NCBI RefSeq assembly: GCF_016522065.1 | Contig: NZ_JAEHFV010000002.1 | Location: 186,001-250,000 of the forward strand | DNA from: Flavobacterium agrisoli | GTDB taxonomy: Bacteria; Bacteroidota; Bacteroidia; Flavobacteriales; Flavobacteriaceae | Length of the DNA stretch: 64,000 nucleotides | Direction: 5' to 3' | Part shown: positions 27,536-36,094 of the stretch, one piece after another | Layout of the letters: every line of letters starts with the position of its first letter | How positions within the stretch are numbered: position 1 is the first letter of the stretch | The notes under the pieces: generated by a model | The model's database searches: none | What the model was told of the DNA's origin: nothing | Seen by the model: only the letters and a program-made list of their open reading frames with translations | Position numbers and translations under genes: made by a program

Positions 27536-28639
27536 CTAAAAATGCGCTTTAATAAGGTAAATATACACGGCAAAATGGTCGCTAAATCCTACTTCGGTAG
27601 CCGAGTGCCGCAAGGGATATCCTTTATAAGCTCCGCTAGTTTGAATAACATAGGGCGGACTAAAAATACCTGCTTTCCAAAATTGATACCCCGAATATTC
27701 TTTATGCAACAAGGTCTCTGTAACCAAAATTTGATCGAAAATGTCCCACGCATCCCGATACGCAATGGTGCCAAAGCCTTTTTTGGCTTTGTTTTCAAAA
27801 GGATTAAATAACCCATTTGGTTCAACTTCTTCTGGATTTCCTTTGGCGTTTAGTGCCTTTTTTACGCTTTTATTAAAAGGAGAATCGTTCAAATCGCCCA
27901 TAGTGATAATTTTTGCTTTTGAGTCTAATCGCTGTAGCGAATCGATAATTTTTCGGTTTAAAATCCCCGCAGCTTCTCGAAAAGCACTTGTTTTTTGTTC
28001 ACCCCCAGAACGTGAAGGCCAGTGGTTCACGATGATGTGAATGAGCTCGTTATCTAAAAAACCACTTACCACTAATTGATCTCGTGTAAATATTCGTTCT
28101 GCGAATTCGGGTTCGTTTTCCGTTTCAATTTCTGTTTCTAATGGCGTTACCTTTGCATTTCGTAATTTATTTTCTTTTCGAATAACCAACGGAACGGCAC
28201 TGTAGGAAACGGGACGAAAAAACTTTTTTTGATACAACAAAGCCACATCGATACCTCGATTGTCGGGCGAATCAAAATGTATGATTCCGTATTGGTTTTT
28301 TTGAAGTGCCGGTTGCTGAATTAAATCTTCCAAAACCATCCTGTTTTCAATTTCGGCTCCTCCAATCAAAGTGGGTGGTTGCAAATTTTCTGGCGTTCCA
28401 ATTTCGCTTAATACCCGAGCTAGGTTTTGCAGTTTTTGATGGTATTTTTCGGCTGTCCAATTTTGATTCCCTTTGGGTGTCCATTCATCGTCCATTACTG
28501 TCGGATTGTTAATGGTATCGAATAAATTTTCGAAATTGTAAAAAGCCACGGTATGAATTCTGAATTTCTTTTCTTGTCCCCAAAAAACCTGGCACGTTAA
28601 AAACAACAGCAAACTGATACAAAAAGCTTTTTTACTCAT
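27536..28639 (-). CDS. Exported endonuclease/exonuclease/phosphatase-family protein
   Basis: This protein of about 367 residues has a signal peptide (MSKKAFCISLLLFLTCQVFWGQ). The EEP fold follows: VAFYNFENLFDT carries the first metal-binding Asn/Glu pair, then IGGAEIENRMVLEDL, HIIVNHWPSRSGGEQKTSAF, ITMGDLNDSPFNKS, and the C-terminal catalytic His in GFSDHFAVYIYL. Residues for metal and phosphodiester hydrolysis are all visible. Start at 28639 is preferred over 28651 because a TATATTTG-type -7 box at 28675-28668 leaves a very short leader for the earlier ATG. The substrate (extracellular DNA or a phosphoester) is not determinable. Confidence 0.85.
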   Translation of the reverse strand: MSKKAFCISLLLFLTCQVFWGQEKKFRIHTVAFYNFENLFDTINNPTVMDDEWTPKGNQNWTAEKYHQKLQNLARVLSEIGTPENLQPPTLIGGAEIENRMVLEDLIQQPALQKNQYGIIHFDSPDNRGIDVALLYQKKFFRPVSYSAVPLVIRKENKLRNAKVTPLETEIETENEPEFAERIFTRDQLVVSGFLDNELIHIIVNHWPSRSGGEQKTSAFREAAGILNRKIIDSLQRLDSKAKIITMGDLNDSPFNKSVKKALNAKGNPEEVEPNGLFNPFENKAKKGFGTIAYRDAWDIFDQILVTETLLHKEYSGYQFWKAGIFSPPYVIQTSGAYKGYPLRHSATEVGFSDHFAVYIYLIKAHF

Positions 28640-28758
28640 ATAATTAAACAAGATATTTCTTATAATTCAAATATACTTAATTCCAACTTCCATGAACCGG
28701 TTTTGCGTTAAATTCTTATATTTGTTACGCAATATAAACCTAGCACATCCCTCTATTA

Positions 28759-29775
28759 GTGAAATTTATTTACCAATTTAGCGCTTGCAAAACCATAACA
28801 AATCGAGGATTAAACCGTTTTTTGCTGGTTTTTTTCTTTCTTAGTTTTATTACTCATGCGCAAACCCAATTTAAAATGATTACACCTTCGTATTTAAAAA
28901 AAGGCGATACAGTGGCTTTGGTTGCCACGGCTCGTAAAAACATCGATAATAATTTACAACCTACTATCGACTTGTTGCACAGTTGGGGACTTGAAGTGGT
29001 GATTGGTTCTACCATTGGCTTGGATCAAAACCAATTGGCAGGAACCGATGCGCAACGTGCTGCCGATTTTCAGCATCAATTAGACAATCCAAACATCAAA
29101 GCAATTTGGTGTGTACGAGGCGGTTACGGTACGGTAAAAATGATTGATTTGTTGGATTTTACAGCATTTAAAAAAGCACCAAAATGGATTGTTGGCTTTA
29201 GCGATGTAACGGTTTTACACAATCATTTGAATACGATGGGCTTCCAATCCATTCACGGCCTAATGCCAGTAACCATTCCGCGTGCTACTCCCGAAGCAAT
29301 TAGTTCCATGCACAAAGCTCTTTTTGGCGAAAAACTAAGCTATGAAATTGGTCCCGATCCTAAAAACAGAATGGGCACTGCAACTGGCGAATTAGTTGGT
29401 GGTAATTTATCTATTTTGTATAGTTTATTAGGTTCACCATCGGCAATTGATTGTCAGGACAAGATTTTATTTATCGAAGATTTAGACGAATATTTGTACC
29501 ATATTGACCGAATGATGATGAATTTGAAACGAAATGGTTGTTTGGAAAGTTTGAAGGGAATAGTAGTCGGATCGATGACCCGTATGAACGATAATGACAT
29601 TCCTTGGGGAAAAGATGCTTTAGAAATTGTGGATGAGATTACCAAAAAATACAACATACCCATGATTTTTAATTTTCCAGCGGGCCATATTAGAGACAAC
29701 CGTGCGCTGATTATGGGCAGCCAAGTTACTATTTCGGTAACGCCTCAAGGAAGTACGTTGGCTTTTGAACCCTAA
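28759..29775 (+). CDS. LD-carboxypeptidase (peptidase family S66)
   Basis: This 338-residue peptidoglycan-recycling enzyme removes the terminal D-alanine from murein tetrapeptide. The start is GTG. The first 36 residues include a hydrophobic run (RFLLVFFFLSFITHAQ) that looks like a signal peptide, so a periplasmic location is likely. The mature part begins MITPSYLKKGDTVALVATA. S66 hallmarks are WCVRGGYGTVKMIDLLDF, the nucleophile-Ser motif GFSDVTVLHNH, the catalytic Glu in FIEDLDEYLYHIDRMM and the His in FPAGHIRDNRA. YraN follows 6 nt later, so they form an operon. The promoter probably uses TATATTTG at 28717-28724. Confidence 0.92.
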   Translation: MKFIYQFSACKTITNRGLNRFLLVFFFLSFITHAQTQFKMITPSYLKKGDTVALVATARKNIDNNLQPTIDLLHSWGLEVVIGSTIGLDQNQLAGTDAQRAADFQHQLDNPNIKAIWCVRGGYGTVKMIDLLDFTAFKKAPKWIVGFSDVTVLHNHLNTMGFQSIHGLMPVTIPRATPEAISSMHKALFGEKLSYEIGPDPKNRMGTATGELVGGNLSILYSLLGSPSAIDCQDKILFIEDLDEYLYHIDRMMMNLKRNGCLESLKGIVVGSMTRMNDNDIPWGKDALEIVDEITKKYNIPMIFNFPAGHIRDNRALIMGSQVTISVTPQGSTLAFEP

Positions 29776-29781
29776 GCAATC

Positions 29782-30141
29782 ATGGCCGAGCATAACGAAT
29801 TAGGAAAATTAGGGGAAGAACTTGCAGTTGATTTTTTGGTTCAAAATGGCTACCAGATTTTAGAACGAAATTGGCGTTTTCAAAAAGCCGAAATTGACAT
29901 TTTAGCTTCTAAAAATGAAATTTTAGCGGTAGTAGAAGTTAAAACACGTTCGAGTGCCGATTTTGGATTACCGCAAGATTTTGTCAATTCAAAAAAAATA
30001 AAACAGCTTTTGAGCGCCGTAAATTCCTACGTATCCGATAGGGAAATTGATTTTGAAATCCGTTTTGATATCGTCGCTGTCTTGAAAACCACCGAAAGTA
30101 CTAGCATTGAACATATTGAAGATGCTTTTTTTTATTTTTAA
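29782..30141 (+). CDS. YraN/UPF0102-family nuclease-like protein
   Basis: This 119-residue protein has the YraN motif set: LGKLGEELAVDFLVQNGYQI, NWRFQKAEIDILASK, and VVEVKTRSSADFGLP. The latter two carry the D and ExK residues of a restriction-endonuclease-like (Holliday junction resolvase-like) fold. Function is not established for the family. It overlaps nothing and lies 6 nt after the LD-carboxypeptidase gene. Confidence 0.92.
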   Translation: MAEHNELGKLGEELAVDFLVQNGYQILERNWRFQKAEIDILASKNEILAVVEVKTRSSADFGLPQDFVNSKKIKQLLSAVNSYVSDREIDFEIRFDIVAVLKTTESTSIEHIEDAFFYF

Positions 30142-30162
30142 CATTTTTTTTCATTGTTATAT

Positions 30163-30193
30163 TTGTAACAAATTGTTTTTTAATTTATCTTTG
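30163..30193 (+). promoter_or_regulatory. Promoter of the ACT-like protein gene
   Basis: TTG (30163-30165), 20 nt and TATCTTTG (30186-30193) match the Bacteroidota consensus very well. A second TATATTTG at 30158-30165 overlaps the -33 element. Confidence 0.7.
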
Positions 30194-30261
30194 CGAAGAT
30201 TTATAACAATAAATCACAACCAAATGAACCAAACTTAAAAATTAAAAAAAAATTAAAAACC

Positions 30262-30918
30262 ATGAAAACTGTTTCTTCGATTGTAGAAAACTACATCAAA
30301 ACAAAACCTTTTTTACTCAATGCGCTCTCTTTGGGGATAATTAATTTGACTTCGTTATCTCGAAATATTATGACCGAATTAGAAAGTGAATTTGGCAAAG
30401 AGGTAAAACAAGGTGCTGTGGTAATGTCTTTGAAAAGATTGACAGAAGAATTAGACTTTAAATTAAATCACAAAATCAACAAAGTCATTAAAAATATTGG
30501 TGAAATCACCGTTCGATCAGAACTTACCGATTACACTTTTGCTGCTTCAGAAACCGTTTTAAACAAACAAGCCGATTTAATTTCGGATATCAATGCCTTA
30601 TCAGATATTTTTTATACTTCATCTAGAGGCGTTAACGAGACCAATATTGTAGTAAGTAGTAGCGTGAATCATTTGGTTGAAAAACACTTTTCACGCGAAA
30701 AATTAATTCAGAAATTAGATAATTTGGCTTCAATCACAGTTAAATTACCAAAAGAAAATATAGTGGTTCCTGGCATTTATTATTTTATTTTCCAACGTTT
30801 GGCTTGGGAAGGAATCATCATTAACGAAGTAATTTCAACTTCAAACGAATTCACAATTTTGGTAGGCGAAGAACAAGTTGACGTTGCTTTTAAAGTAATT
30901 AAAGACTTAAAAAACTAA
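30262..30918 (+). CDS. Stand-alone ACT-like regulatory protein (aspartate kinase-like C-terminus)
   Basis: This 218-residue soluble protein shows an N-terminal helical part (VSSIVENYIKTKPFLLNALS, then INLTSLSRNIMTELESEFG) and two beta-alpha-beta stretches. The second, VVPGIYYFIFQRLAWEGIII with NEVISTSNEFTILVGEEQ, resembles the ACT domains of aspartate kinases. No kinase domain is present. Similar short proteins in Flavobacteriia are usually annotated as aspartate kinase-like or hypothetical. It may sense an amino acid, but this is inference. It has its own strong promoter and terminator, so it is monocistronic. Confidence 0.65.
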   Translation: MKTVSSIVENYIKTKPFLLNALSLGIINLTSLSRNIMTELESEFGKEVKQGAVVMSLKRLTEELDFKLNHKINKVIKNIGEITVRSELTDYTFAASETVLNKQADLISDINALSDIFYTSSRGVNETNIVVSSSVNHLVEKHFSREKLIQKLDNLASITVKLPKENIVVPGIYYFIFQRLAWEGIIINEVISTSNEFTILVGEEQVDVAFKVIKDLKN

Positions 30919-30950
30919 TTAGAAAAAAGAAAAAAAATACCATTGTAAAG

Positions 30951-30979
30951 AATCCTCCGTATGCAAAAATAGGAGGATT
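30951..30979 (+). terminator. Terminator of the ACT-like gene
   Basis: AATCCTCC (30951-30958) pairs with GGAGGATT (30972-30979), followed by a run of T. It lies 33 nt past the stop codon. Confidence 0.85.
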
Positions 30980-30989
30980 TTTTTATACA

Positions 30990-31026
30990 AAAAAGCTATC
31001 GATTCAAATTGAAACGATAGCTTTTT
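30990..31026 (-). terminator. Terminator of the PepSY operon
   Basis: A perfect 12-bp stem (AAAAAGCTATCG at 30990-31001, CGATAGCTTTTT at 31015-31026) lies 28 nt beyond the stop codon of the minus-strand PepSY gene. A-tracts on the left supply the T-tract in the minus direction. Confidence 0.85.
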
Positions 31027-31054
31027 ATTATAAAACATACTGATTAAACCGATT

Positions 31055-32611
31055 TTACTTTTTTGTATGATTACCATGGTCTTTAATTTTAAGACTCACT
31101 ACAAAAGTTATTAATACTAAAACCAGCCAAAAAACATCTATAAAAAAGAGTTGAAATTGTTGATTAGCAAAGGAAATCCAAAACCATTTGCCTGTGGTAA
31201 TTCCGTTTACTAACGGAATGCAAATTCCGATAATACTTCCGGAAAGCAAGCAAAAATAATTGGTAAATGCGTTGTCTTTTTTCCATATAAAAAAGATCGT
31301 AAGAATCAACCAACCAATAAAGTAAAAACGATACAAATTATCCTGACCTAAAGGATGACAACATTTGGCAACAATGAAACTCAACGCCGTTATAGGGTAC
31401 ATGCTCAAGCAAATGGCCAAATAAATCCGAACCACACGCTCATTGAATCGTTTTTTCTTTTCAGGAACGTTCTTTTTATCACGAGCCACCAGCCAAATCA
31501 TAACGCCCGAAATAATTACGAAACAGCTTATAATTCCCAATACAAAACTGATTATTTTTAAACCATAACCACCGTAATCGCCAAAATGAATTCGGTATAA
31601 AACATTTTTAACGGCATCCAAATACGTATTTTGGTTCATCGGATTTTTCTCGGCGACTATAGCGTTGGTTGCCACTTTATACACCACTTTTCCAACCGCT
31701 GTAAATTTTTTATCATATAACAAAGCTCCTTCTACAACCACGTGCATGTTAGCATCGCCGTAATTCTGCACTTCAACTTGTGTCACTTCAAAATCGCTCC
31801 ATTTCTGTTTTGTTCTATTTACCAAATCATTCAAATTCACTGTCTGGTTGTTCCAAACATTTTGAAACTCATGGTGCGCTCCTGTATATTCGAGCTTTTT
31901 ATACATTTTTTCTTCATCGCCTTGATACAAATAAAGTACTGCGGGCGCTACGATTAAAAGCTTAATCATGAAAAAAGCACCCGTTACAGCATATACAAAC
32001 TGAAATGGCAATCCCAACATCCCTAATGCGGTATGCGCATCGGTCCATAAGGTTTTTAATTTTTCCTTAGGCCTAAAAACAAAAAAATTAGTTACAATTT
32101 TGTCCCAATGCAATAAGACTCCTGTGATAATGGCAAACAGAAAAAACAACGCCACAAAGCCAGAAGTATAATAACCTACAGGATACGGAATTTGCGCTAA
32201 AAAGTGCAAACGATATAAAAATTCACCTAAGGAATACGATTCAACATAGGTCGTTGTTTTAAACGTTTTATTATCTAAATATAAAAATTGAGAACTACGT
32301 GCTTTTTTAGTTGCTAGCGAATCTTTGGTAGGCTCTAAACTGATGGCGACTTTATTCTCGGCATGGGGTTGGTAAATATGAAGGTCGCGACCACGCAAAT
32401 CGTAAGCCGTATCTAAAACATGAAGCGCTTTATTGTAATCAAGCTGAATATCGTTCGTGGCTACTGCCGATTCGCCTCGTTCCCAACTCGCAATTTCATC
32501 TCTAAAAAAAGAAAAAGAACCCGCAAAAAAAATGACAAATAAAACCACACTAATTACGATTCCGCTAACGGTATGCGTATGAAAAAAAATATTATAATTT
32601 CGGATATTCAT
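31055..32611 (-). CDS. PepSY-associated TM helix protein (siderophore-uptake associated)
   Basis: This 518-residue inner-membrane protein has a PepSY_TM architecture. The first TM segment (VSGIVISVVLFVIFFAGSF) is followed by a periplasmic domain, then further TM segments (SGFVALFFLFAIITGVLLHW near residue 155, IKLLIVAPAVLYLYQ, IISFVLGIISCFVIISGVMI) and a C-terminal cluster of TM helices. HTHTVSGI and LHWDKI carry His residues typical of this family, related to ferric-siderophore reductases. It is the last gene of a three-gene operon with two small membrane proteins. A TonB-dependent receptor with a matching promoter lies upstream, supporting a role in iron acquisition. The exact chemistry is unknown. 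Confidence 0.85.
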   Translation of the reverse strand: MNIRNYNIFFHTHTVSGIVISVVLFVIFFAGSFSFFRDEIASWERGESAVATNDIQLDYNKALHVLDTAYDLRGRDLHIYQPHAENKVAISLEPTKDSLATKKARSSQFLYLDNKTFKTTTYVESYSLGEFLYRLHFLAQIPYPVGYYTSGFVALFFLFAIITGVLLHWDKIVTNFFVFRPKEKLKTLWTDAHTALGMLGLPFQFVYAVTGAFFMIKLLIVAPAVLYLYQGDEEKMYKKLEYTGAHHEFQNVWNNQTVNLNDLVNRTKQKWSDFEVTQVEVQNYGDANMHVVVEGALLYDKKFTAVGKVVYKVATNAIVAEKNPMNQNTYLDAVKNVLYRIHFGDYGGYGLKIISFVLGIISCFVIISGVMIWLVARDKKNVPEKKKRFNERVVRIYLAICLSMYPITALSFIVAKCCHPLGQDNLYRFYFIGWLILTIFFIWKKDNAFTNYFCLLSGSIIGICIPLVNGITTGKWFWISFANQQFQLFFIDVFWLVLVLITFVVSLKIKDHGNHTKK

Positions 32612-32614
32612 AAT

Positions 32615-32914
32615 TTATGTAAGAGGGTTAACCATTTGTCCTAAATAAGCAAGTCCAGCAAAAAGACCCGTTAGTAAGAGGTAATACAACCAAATTTTCC
32701 AACCACTTTTGGCCAAAAAAGCCAAAATCATTAAGGCCACCCACAAAATAAAACCTGTAAAAGCAGTGGTAATTACAATGTTTTCACGGTTAAACCAACT
32801 AGCAAGTGCCAAATGAAAAGAAACAGAAACGAAATAACCTCCTAAAATAGCAGCAGAAATTTTCAGAATTCGCCCCCCTACCGATTGCGTTAAGTATTTT
32901 GGATTAGCAGGCAT
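32615..32914 (-). CDS. Small membrane protein of an iron-uptake cluster (99 aa)
   Basis: This 99-residue protein has three predicted membrane helices (ISAAILGGYFVSVSFHLALA, TTAFTGFILWVALMILAFLA, IWLYYLLLTGLFAGLAYLG). Its layout resembles the small DUF3649-like proteins next to PepSY genes in siderophore clusters. It is 3 nt from both neighbours, so it is translationally coupled in the operon. A helper role for the PepSY protein is likely but not demonstrated by sequence. Confidence 0.75.
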   Translation of the reverse strand: MPANPKYLTQSVGGRILKISAAILGGYFVSVSFHLALASWFNRENIVITTAFTGFILWVALMILAFLAKSGWKIWLYYLLLTGLFAGLAYLGQMVNPLT

Positions 32915-32917
32915 GAG

Positions 32918-33247
32918 TTAGTAGATAAATTCTAAAAAAAGAGAAAGGGTAAAAACGCCGGCAATGATTTTAGGGTTGATGACTTTTAAAGGGGCCAAAA
33001 CCACTACCAAACTTCCAATGGTCATTAATTGAATCATAAAAATAAGACTGCTAGAACCAATTGCTTTTTGCGATAATAAAAGCGTAAAACTCAGGACTAA
33101 AAAACACAAGGCTATACGTCGGGCTTGCTTTGGTTTACTTCGCAACCATTGTTCTACATTGGTACCTTCGTGCAAAGGTGCTCTTTTTGATGTATTGTAA
33201 TAGGCATAAAACGCTATAAAAACCAATAAGCTTGCAATTGTAACCAT
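32918..33247 (-). CDS. Small membrane protein, first gene of the iron operon (109 aa)
   Basis: This 109-residue protein has an N-terminal TM segment (TIASLLVFIAFYAYYNTS) and a cytoplasmic linker (REAPLHEG-like, rich in Lys and Arg). Three further hydrophobic stretches follow (LCFLVLSFTLLLSQK, IFMIQLMTIGSLVVVLAPL, AGVFTLSLFLEFIY). It resembles DUF3325-type small proteins found with PepSY and TonB receptor genes. Its promoter, flanked by two Fur-box-like half sites, is at 33266-33346. Function is unknown beyond the context. Confidence 0.72.
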   Translation of the reverse strand: MVTIASLLVFIAFYAYYNTSKRAPLHEGTNVEQWLRSKPKQARRIALCFLVLSFTLLLSQKAIGSSSLIFMIQLMTIGSLVVVLAPLKVINPKIIAGVFTLSLFLEFIY

Positions 33248-33265
33248 TTCTTATTTGTTTACCGA

Positions 33266-33346
33266 TTATTTAGAATTGTTTTGGATTGTGCAAATGTAGC
33301 CTGTTCCGACTAATATTCCAAAATTATTTTAATTTGTTCTAAATAA
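33266..33346 (-). promoter_or_regulatory. Promoter with two flanking operator-like elements (iron operon)
   Basis: Minus-strand TTG (33321-33319), 20 nt and TACATTTG (33298-33291) form a good promoter. TTCTAAATAA (33337-33346) lies upstream of it. TTATTTAGAATTG (33266-33278) overlaps the region just after the predicted start. Together they look like halves of ATTTAGAA-n-TTCTAAAT, a plausible Fur-type box. The same elements with the same spacing occur at 35884-35964. Confidence 0.65.
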
Positions 33347-33380
33347 AAAACAAAGAATTTCAGTGTCATTTCCACAAAAA

Positions 33381-33408
33381 AACCCTTCCTGATTACTCAG
33401 AAAGGGTT
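33381..33408 (-). terminator. Terminator of the TonB-dependent receptor gene
   Basis: AACCCTTCCTGA (33381-33392) pairs with TCAGAAAGGGTT (33397-33408), with one mismatch and a 4-nt loop. On the minus strand it is followed by TTTTTTTG. It lies 23 nt after the receptor stop codon. Confidence 0.88.
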
Positions 33409-33430
33409 GATTTAATAATTTGTTTTTTTT

Positions 33431-35881
33431 TTAGAATTTGTAAGAGAAACTAGCTGAAGCGGCTCTCATATTTCTTGGGTGAATGGTCGACCATCCATCG
33501 TAAGTATCTACGTTGGCAATGTTATCTATTTTCAATGTTAAATTGAATTTTTCATTTCCGTAGAAAATAGAAGAATTGATCACCGTATATTCTGGCAAAG
33601 TAAATGCTCCGGTAACAATGCTATTTGTGATTTTATTTTCACCCACATAATTTCCTCCAAATCCAAGACCAAAACCTTTTAAGTCACCTTCAGGAAAACG
33701 GTAGCTTGCCCAAAGATTAGCCGAATTATAAGCTCCTGCACTAGTTGGACGCAAACCAATGGTATTTAAATCTCCTTTAGTTGTTCCAGAATCTACATAA
33801 CTATAACCTGCCACAATGTTTAAACCTGCAATTGGATTGGCAATAATTTCGGCTTCAAAACCTTTATTTTCTTGCGCTCCATCTTGGTAATACGTAACAT
33901 CGGTTGCCGAATTACGAATGTTGTAAACACGATCGGTAACTTTAATATCGTAATAACTAAAAGTGGCATATAATTTATCGCTAAACAAATTCAATTTAGT
34001 TCCAAACTCCAATTGATCAGCATGTTCTGGATCAAAAACACGAGGCGTTCTAGTAGTCCCGTTAATATCTTCTCCAGGAGCAACATTGGTAAATCCGTTC
34101 ATGTAGTTGGCAAAAAGAGACACTTTATCTAAAATAGGTTGGTACACTACTCCAAATTTAGGCGAAAGTGCTGTTTGGTTATACGCACCATTTTGTGCAT
34201 TCATAAAACGGTCTACACGCAAACTTGCCATAGCCGATAAATTTGGTAAAAAGTTAATTACATCCGAAACATATGCACTGTACACTTCTTGTTTTTGTTT
34301 GCTGTTGTTAACGGCAGCCGTTGCCAATAAAGCATCGGTGGCTTCTTGACTCAATTTTCCGCTGTCACCAGTTGTAATGTATTGAGCCGGATTGGTAATT
34401 CCGAATACTTTTTCGTTTACTGTTTGAAGGCTATCATCGCCAATATAAACCATTCCGTTTACAACATATCCTGTTCCGTTATCAATAATTTGACGGTTAA
34501 AATAATCAACACCGGCTACAATTCGGTTTCTCATTTTTCCAATTTTAAAATCGCCAATGAAATTTTGTTGAATATCTATAGCTAAAGTAGTGGAGTTTTG
34601 GTAGTTGATGTAACGCCCGAAAACAACACCTTCGGTAATATCAGGAAAAGAAGTTGTTCCTTCAAATAAATAACTGTAATATCCTTCTGATTTAGCCGAA
34701 GTTCTAGAAACCGCCGTTTGCGAAGTCCAGTTATCCTTTATCTTATAAAACATTTGCCCTTGTAAGTTAAATGAAGGTGTTTTAATAGACAAGTTGTTGC
34801 TCGTATACGAACGTTTGTTATCATAACCCAATTCATCCATATTATGAACGCGTAATGGCGCCGAACGAGTCAAGAACAATTGCATTGCATTCGTAGATTC
34901 GCTACTCAAAAATTCGGTATTGAATAAAAACGAAAGTCTATCGGAAGCTTTGTACGATAACGAAGGTGCTACAAAAAGTGACTTTCTAAAACCAGCATCT
35001 TGAAAACTATTTTCAGTATGATACGCCGTATTGATTCTGAAAGTTACCGTTTTATCTTCGTTTAATGGTGTGTTTACATCGGCCGTTACACGATTAAGTC
35101 CGTATGAACCGGCTGTATAATTTACTTCACCTCCAAAATGATCGTAAGGCGTTTTCGTTGTAATATTGATTAAACCACCGTAAGAAACAATCGAACTACC
35201 AAACAAGGTTCCCGATGGTCCTTTTATAACTTCAATTCTGTCCACATTGGCTGGATCCAAACTTCCGTTAGAAATTGCAGGTAATCCGTTAAGTGCTCTA
35301 GGTTGCACTGCAAATCCACGCAATGAAAAGTAAGCTCCTCCATCGGAACCACGACCTGTTGAAGCCCAAAGTGGTTGAACACCCGGTGCATTTTTCAAAG
35401 CATCATCAAAGTTAGTTACCACCTGATCTTTCAATAATTCTGCCGAAATAGTGGTATAAACTTGTGGATTTTCAATATTTTTAAGTGGTAAACGCGAAAT
35501 TTGCACGTTTTCTTTTTTTGCAAAATGATTGGTTTTAGCACCTTCAATTACGATTTCGTCTAATTGCTCTGAAGTGGCAATTAAAACAAAATTCTCAGTA
35601 ATCACTTCGTTGCTTACAATGGTGATATTTTTTTCTTTCGAAGCATATCCAACCGAACTCACACGTAACGTATAATTTCCGGGCTTAAGGTTTTTGATTT
35701 CGTAAGCACCCACATCGTTGGTTACTGTTCCGATTTTAGTTCCTTTTAAAACTACCGAAATAGAAGAAGCTTGTTTGTTGTCTGTTGTACTCACGGTACC
35801 TATGATGGAGGCTGCTTGTTGCGCCCAAGTAGCTGTTGACATAAAGAATGTCAAACATAAAATTTTTACAAATAATTTCAT
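33431..35881 (-). CDS. TonB-dependent siderophore receptor
   Basis: This 816-residue outer-membrane receptor has a signal peptide (about 1-20, ending TWAQ) and an N-terminal CarboxypepD_reg-like domain (about 23-105, IIGTVSTTDNKQASSISVV). The plug contains DDALKNAPGVQPLW, FSLRGFAVQPRALNGLPAI and DRIEVIKGPSGTLFGSS. The siderophore-receptor barrel ends SASFSYKF. It would import a ferric siderophore with TonB energy. It has its own promoter with operator-like elements identical in arrangement to those of the neighbouring PepSY operon, implying common iron control. It is the FhuA/FpvA type of receptor, not SusC: no SusD partner is present. Confidence 0.93.
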   Translation of the reverse strand: MKLFVKILCLTFFMSTATWAQQAASIIGTVSTTDNKQASSISVVLKGTKIGTVTNDVGAYEIKNLKPGNYTLRVSSVGYASKEKNITIVSNEVITENFVLIATSEQLDEIVIEGAKTNHFAKKENVQISRLPLKNIENPQVYTTISAELLKDQVVTNFDDALKNAPGVQPLWASTGRGSDGGAYFSLRGFAVQPRALNGLPAISNGSLDPANVDRIEVIKGPSGTLFGSSIVSYGGLINITTKTPYDHFGGEVNYTAGSYGLNRVTADVNTPLNEDKTVTFRINTAYHTENSFQDAGFRKSLFVAPSLSYKASDRLSFLFNTEFLSSESTNAMQLFLTRSAPLRVHNMDELGYDNKRSYTSNNLSIKTPSFNLQGQMFYKIKDNWTSQTAVSRTSAKSEGYYSYLFEGTTSFPDITEGVVFGRYINYQNSTTLAIDIQQNFIGDFKIGKMRNRIVAGVDYFNRQIIDNGTGYVVNGMVYIGDDSLQTVNEKVFGITNPAQYITTGDSGKLSQEATDALLATAAVNNSKQKQEVYSAYVSDVINFLPNLSAMASLRVDRFMNAQNGAYNQTALSPKFGVVYQPILDKVSLFANYMNGFTNVAPGEDINGTTRTPRVFDPEHADQLEFGTKLNLFSDKLYATFSYYDIKVTDRVYNIRNSATDVTYYQDGAQENKGFEAEIIANPIAGLNIVAGYSYVDSGTTKGDLNTIGLRPTSAGAYNSANLWASYRFPEGDLKGFGLGFGGNYVGENKITNSIVTGAFTLPEYTVINSSIFYGNEKFNLTLKIDNIANVDTYDGWSTIHPRNMRAASASFSYKF

Positions 35882-35883
35882 CT

Positions 35884-35964
35884 TTATTTAGAATTGTTTT
35901 TGATAGCGCAAAAGTAATTCTGAATAACTTAGCAAACAAAATTATATTAATTTATTCTAAATAA
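35884..35964 (-). promoter_or_regulatory. Promoter with two flanking operator-like elements (TonB receptor)
   Basis: Minus-strand TTG (35939-35937), 20 nt and TACTTTTG (35916-35909) form the promoter. TTCTAAATAA (35955-35964) and TTATTTAGAATTG (35884-35896) flank it. All distances equal those at 33266-33346, and about 70% of the intervening bases are shared. Confidence 0.65.
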
Positions 35965-36094
35965 AAAACTAATTATCTGAATTCAAAACATTTACAAATT
36001 CAATTTTAATGTAAAATTCTTATTAATCTTGAAATTTAATTTGATTTTTTTCTAACAATTGTGGTTGATTTATAACAAAAAAAAGCTGTAAGGG

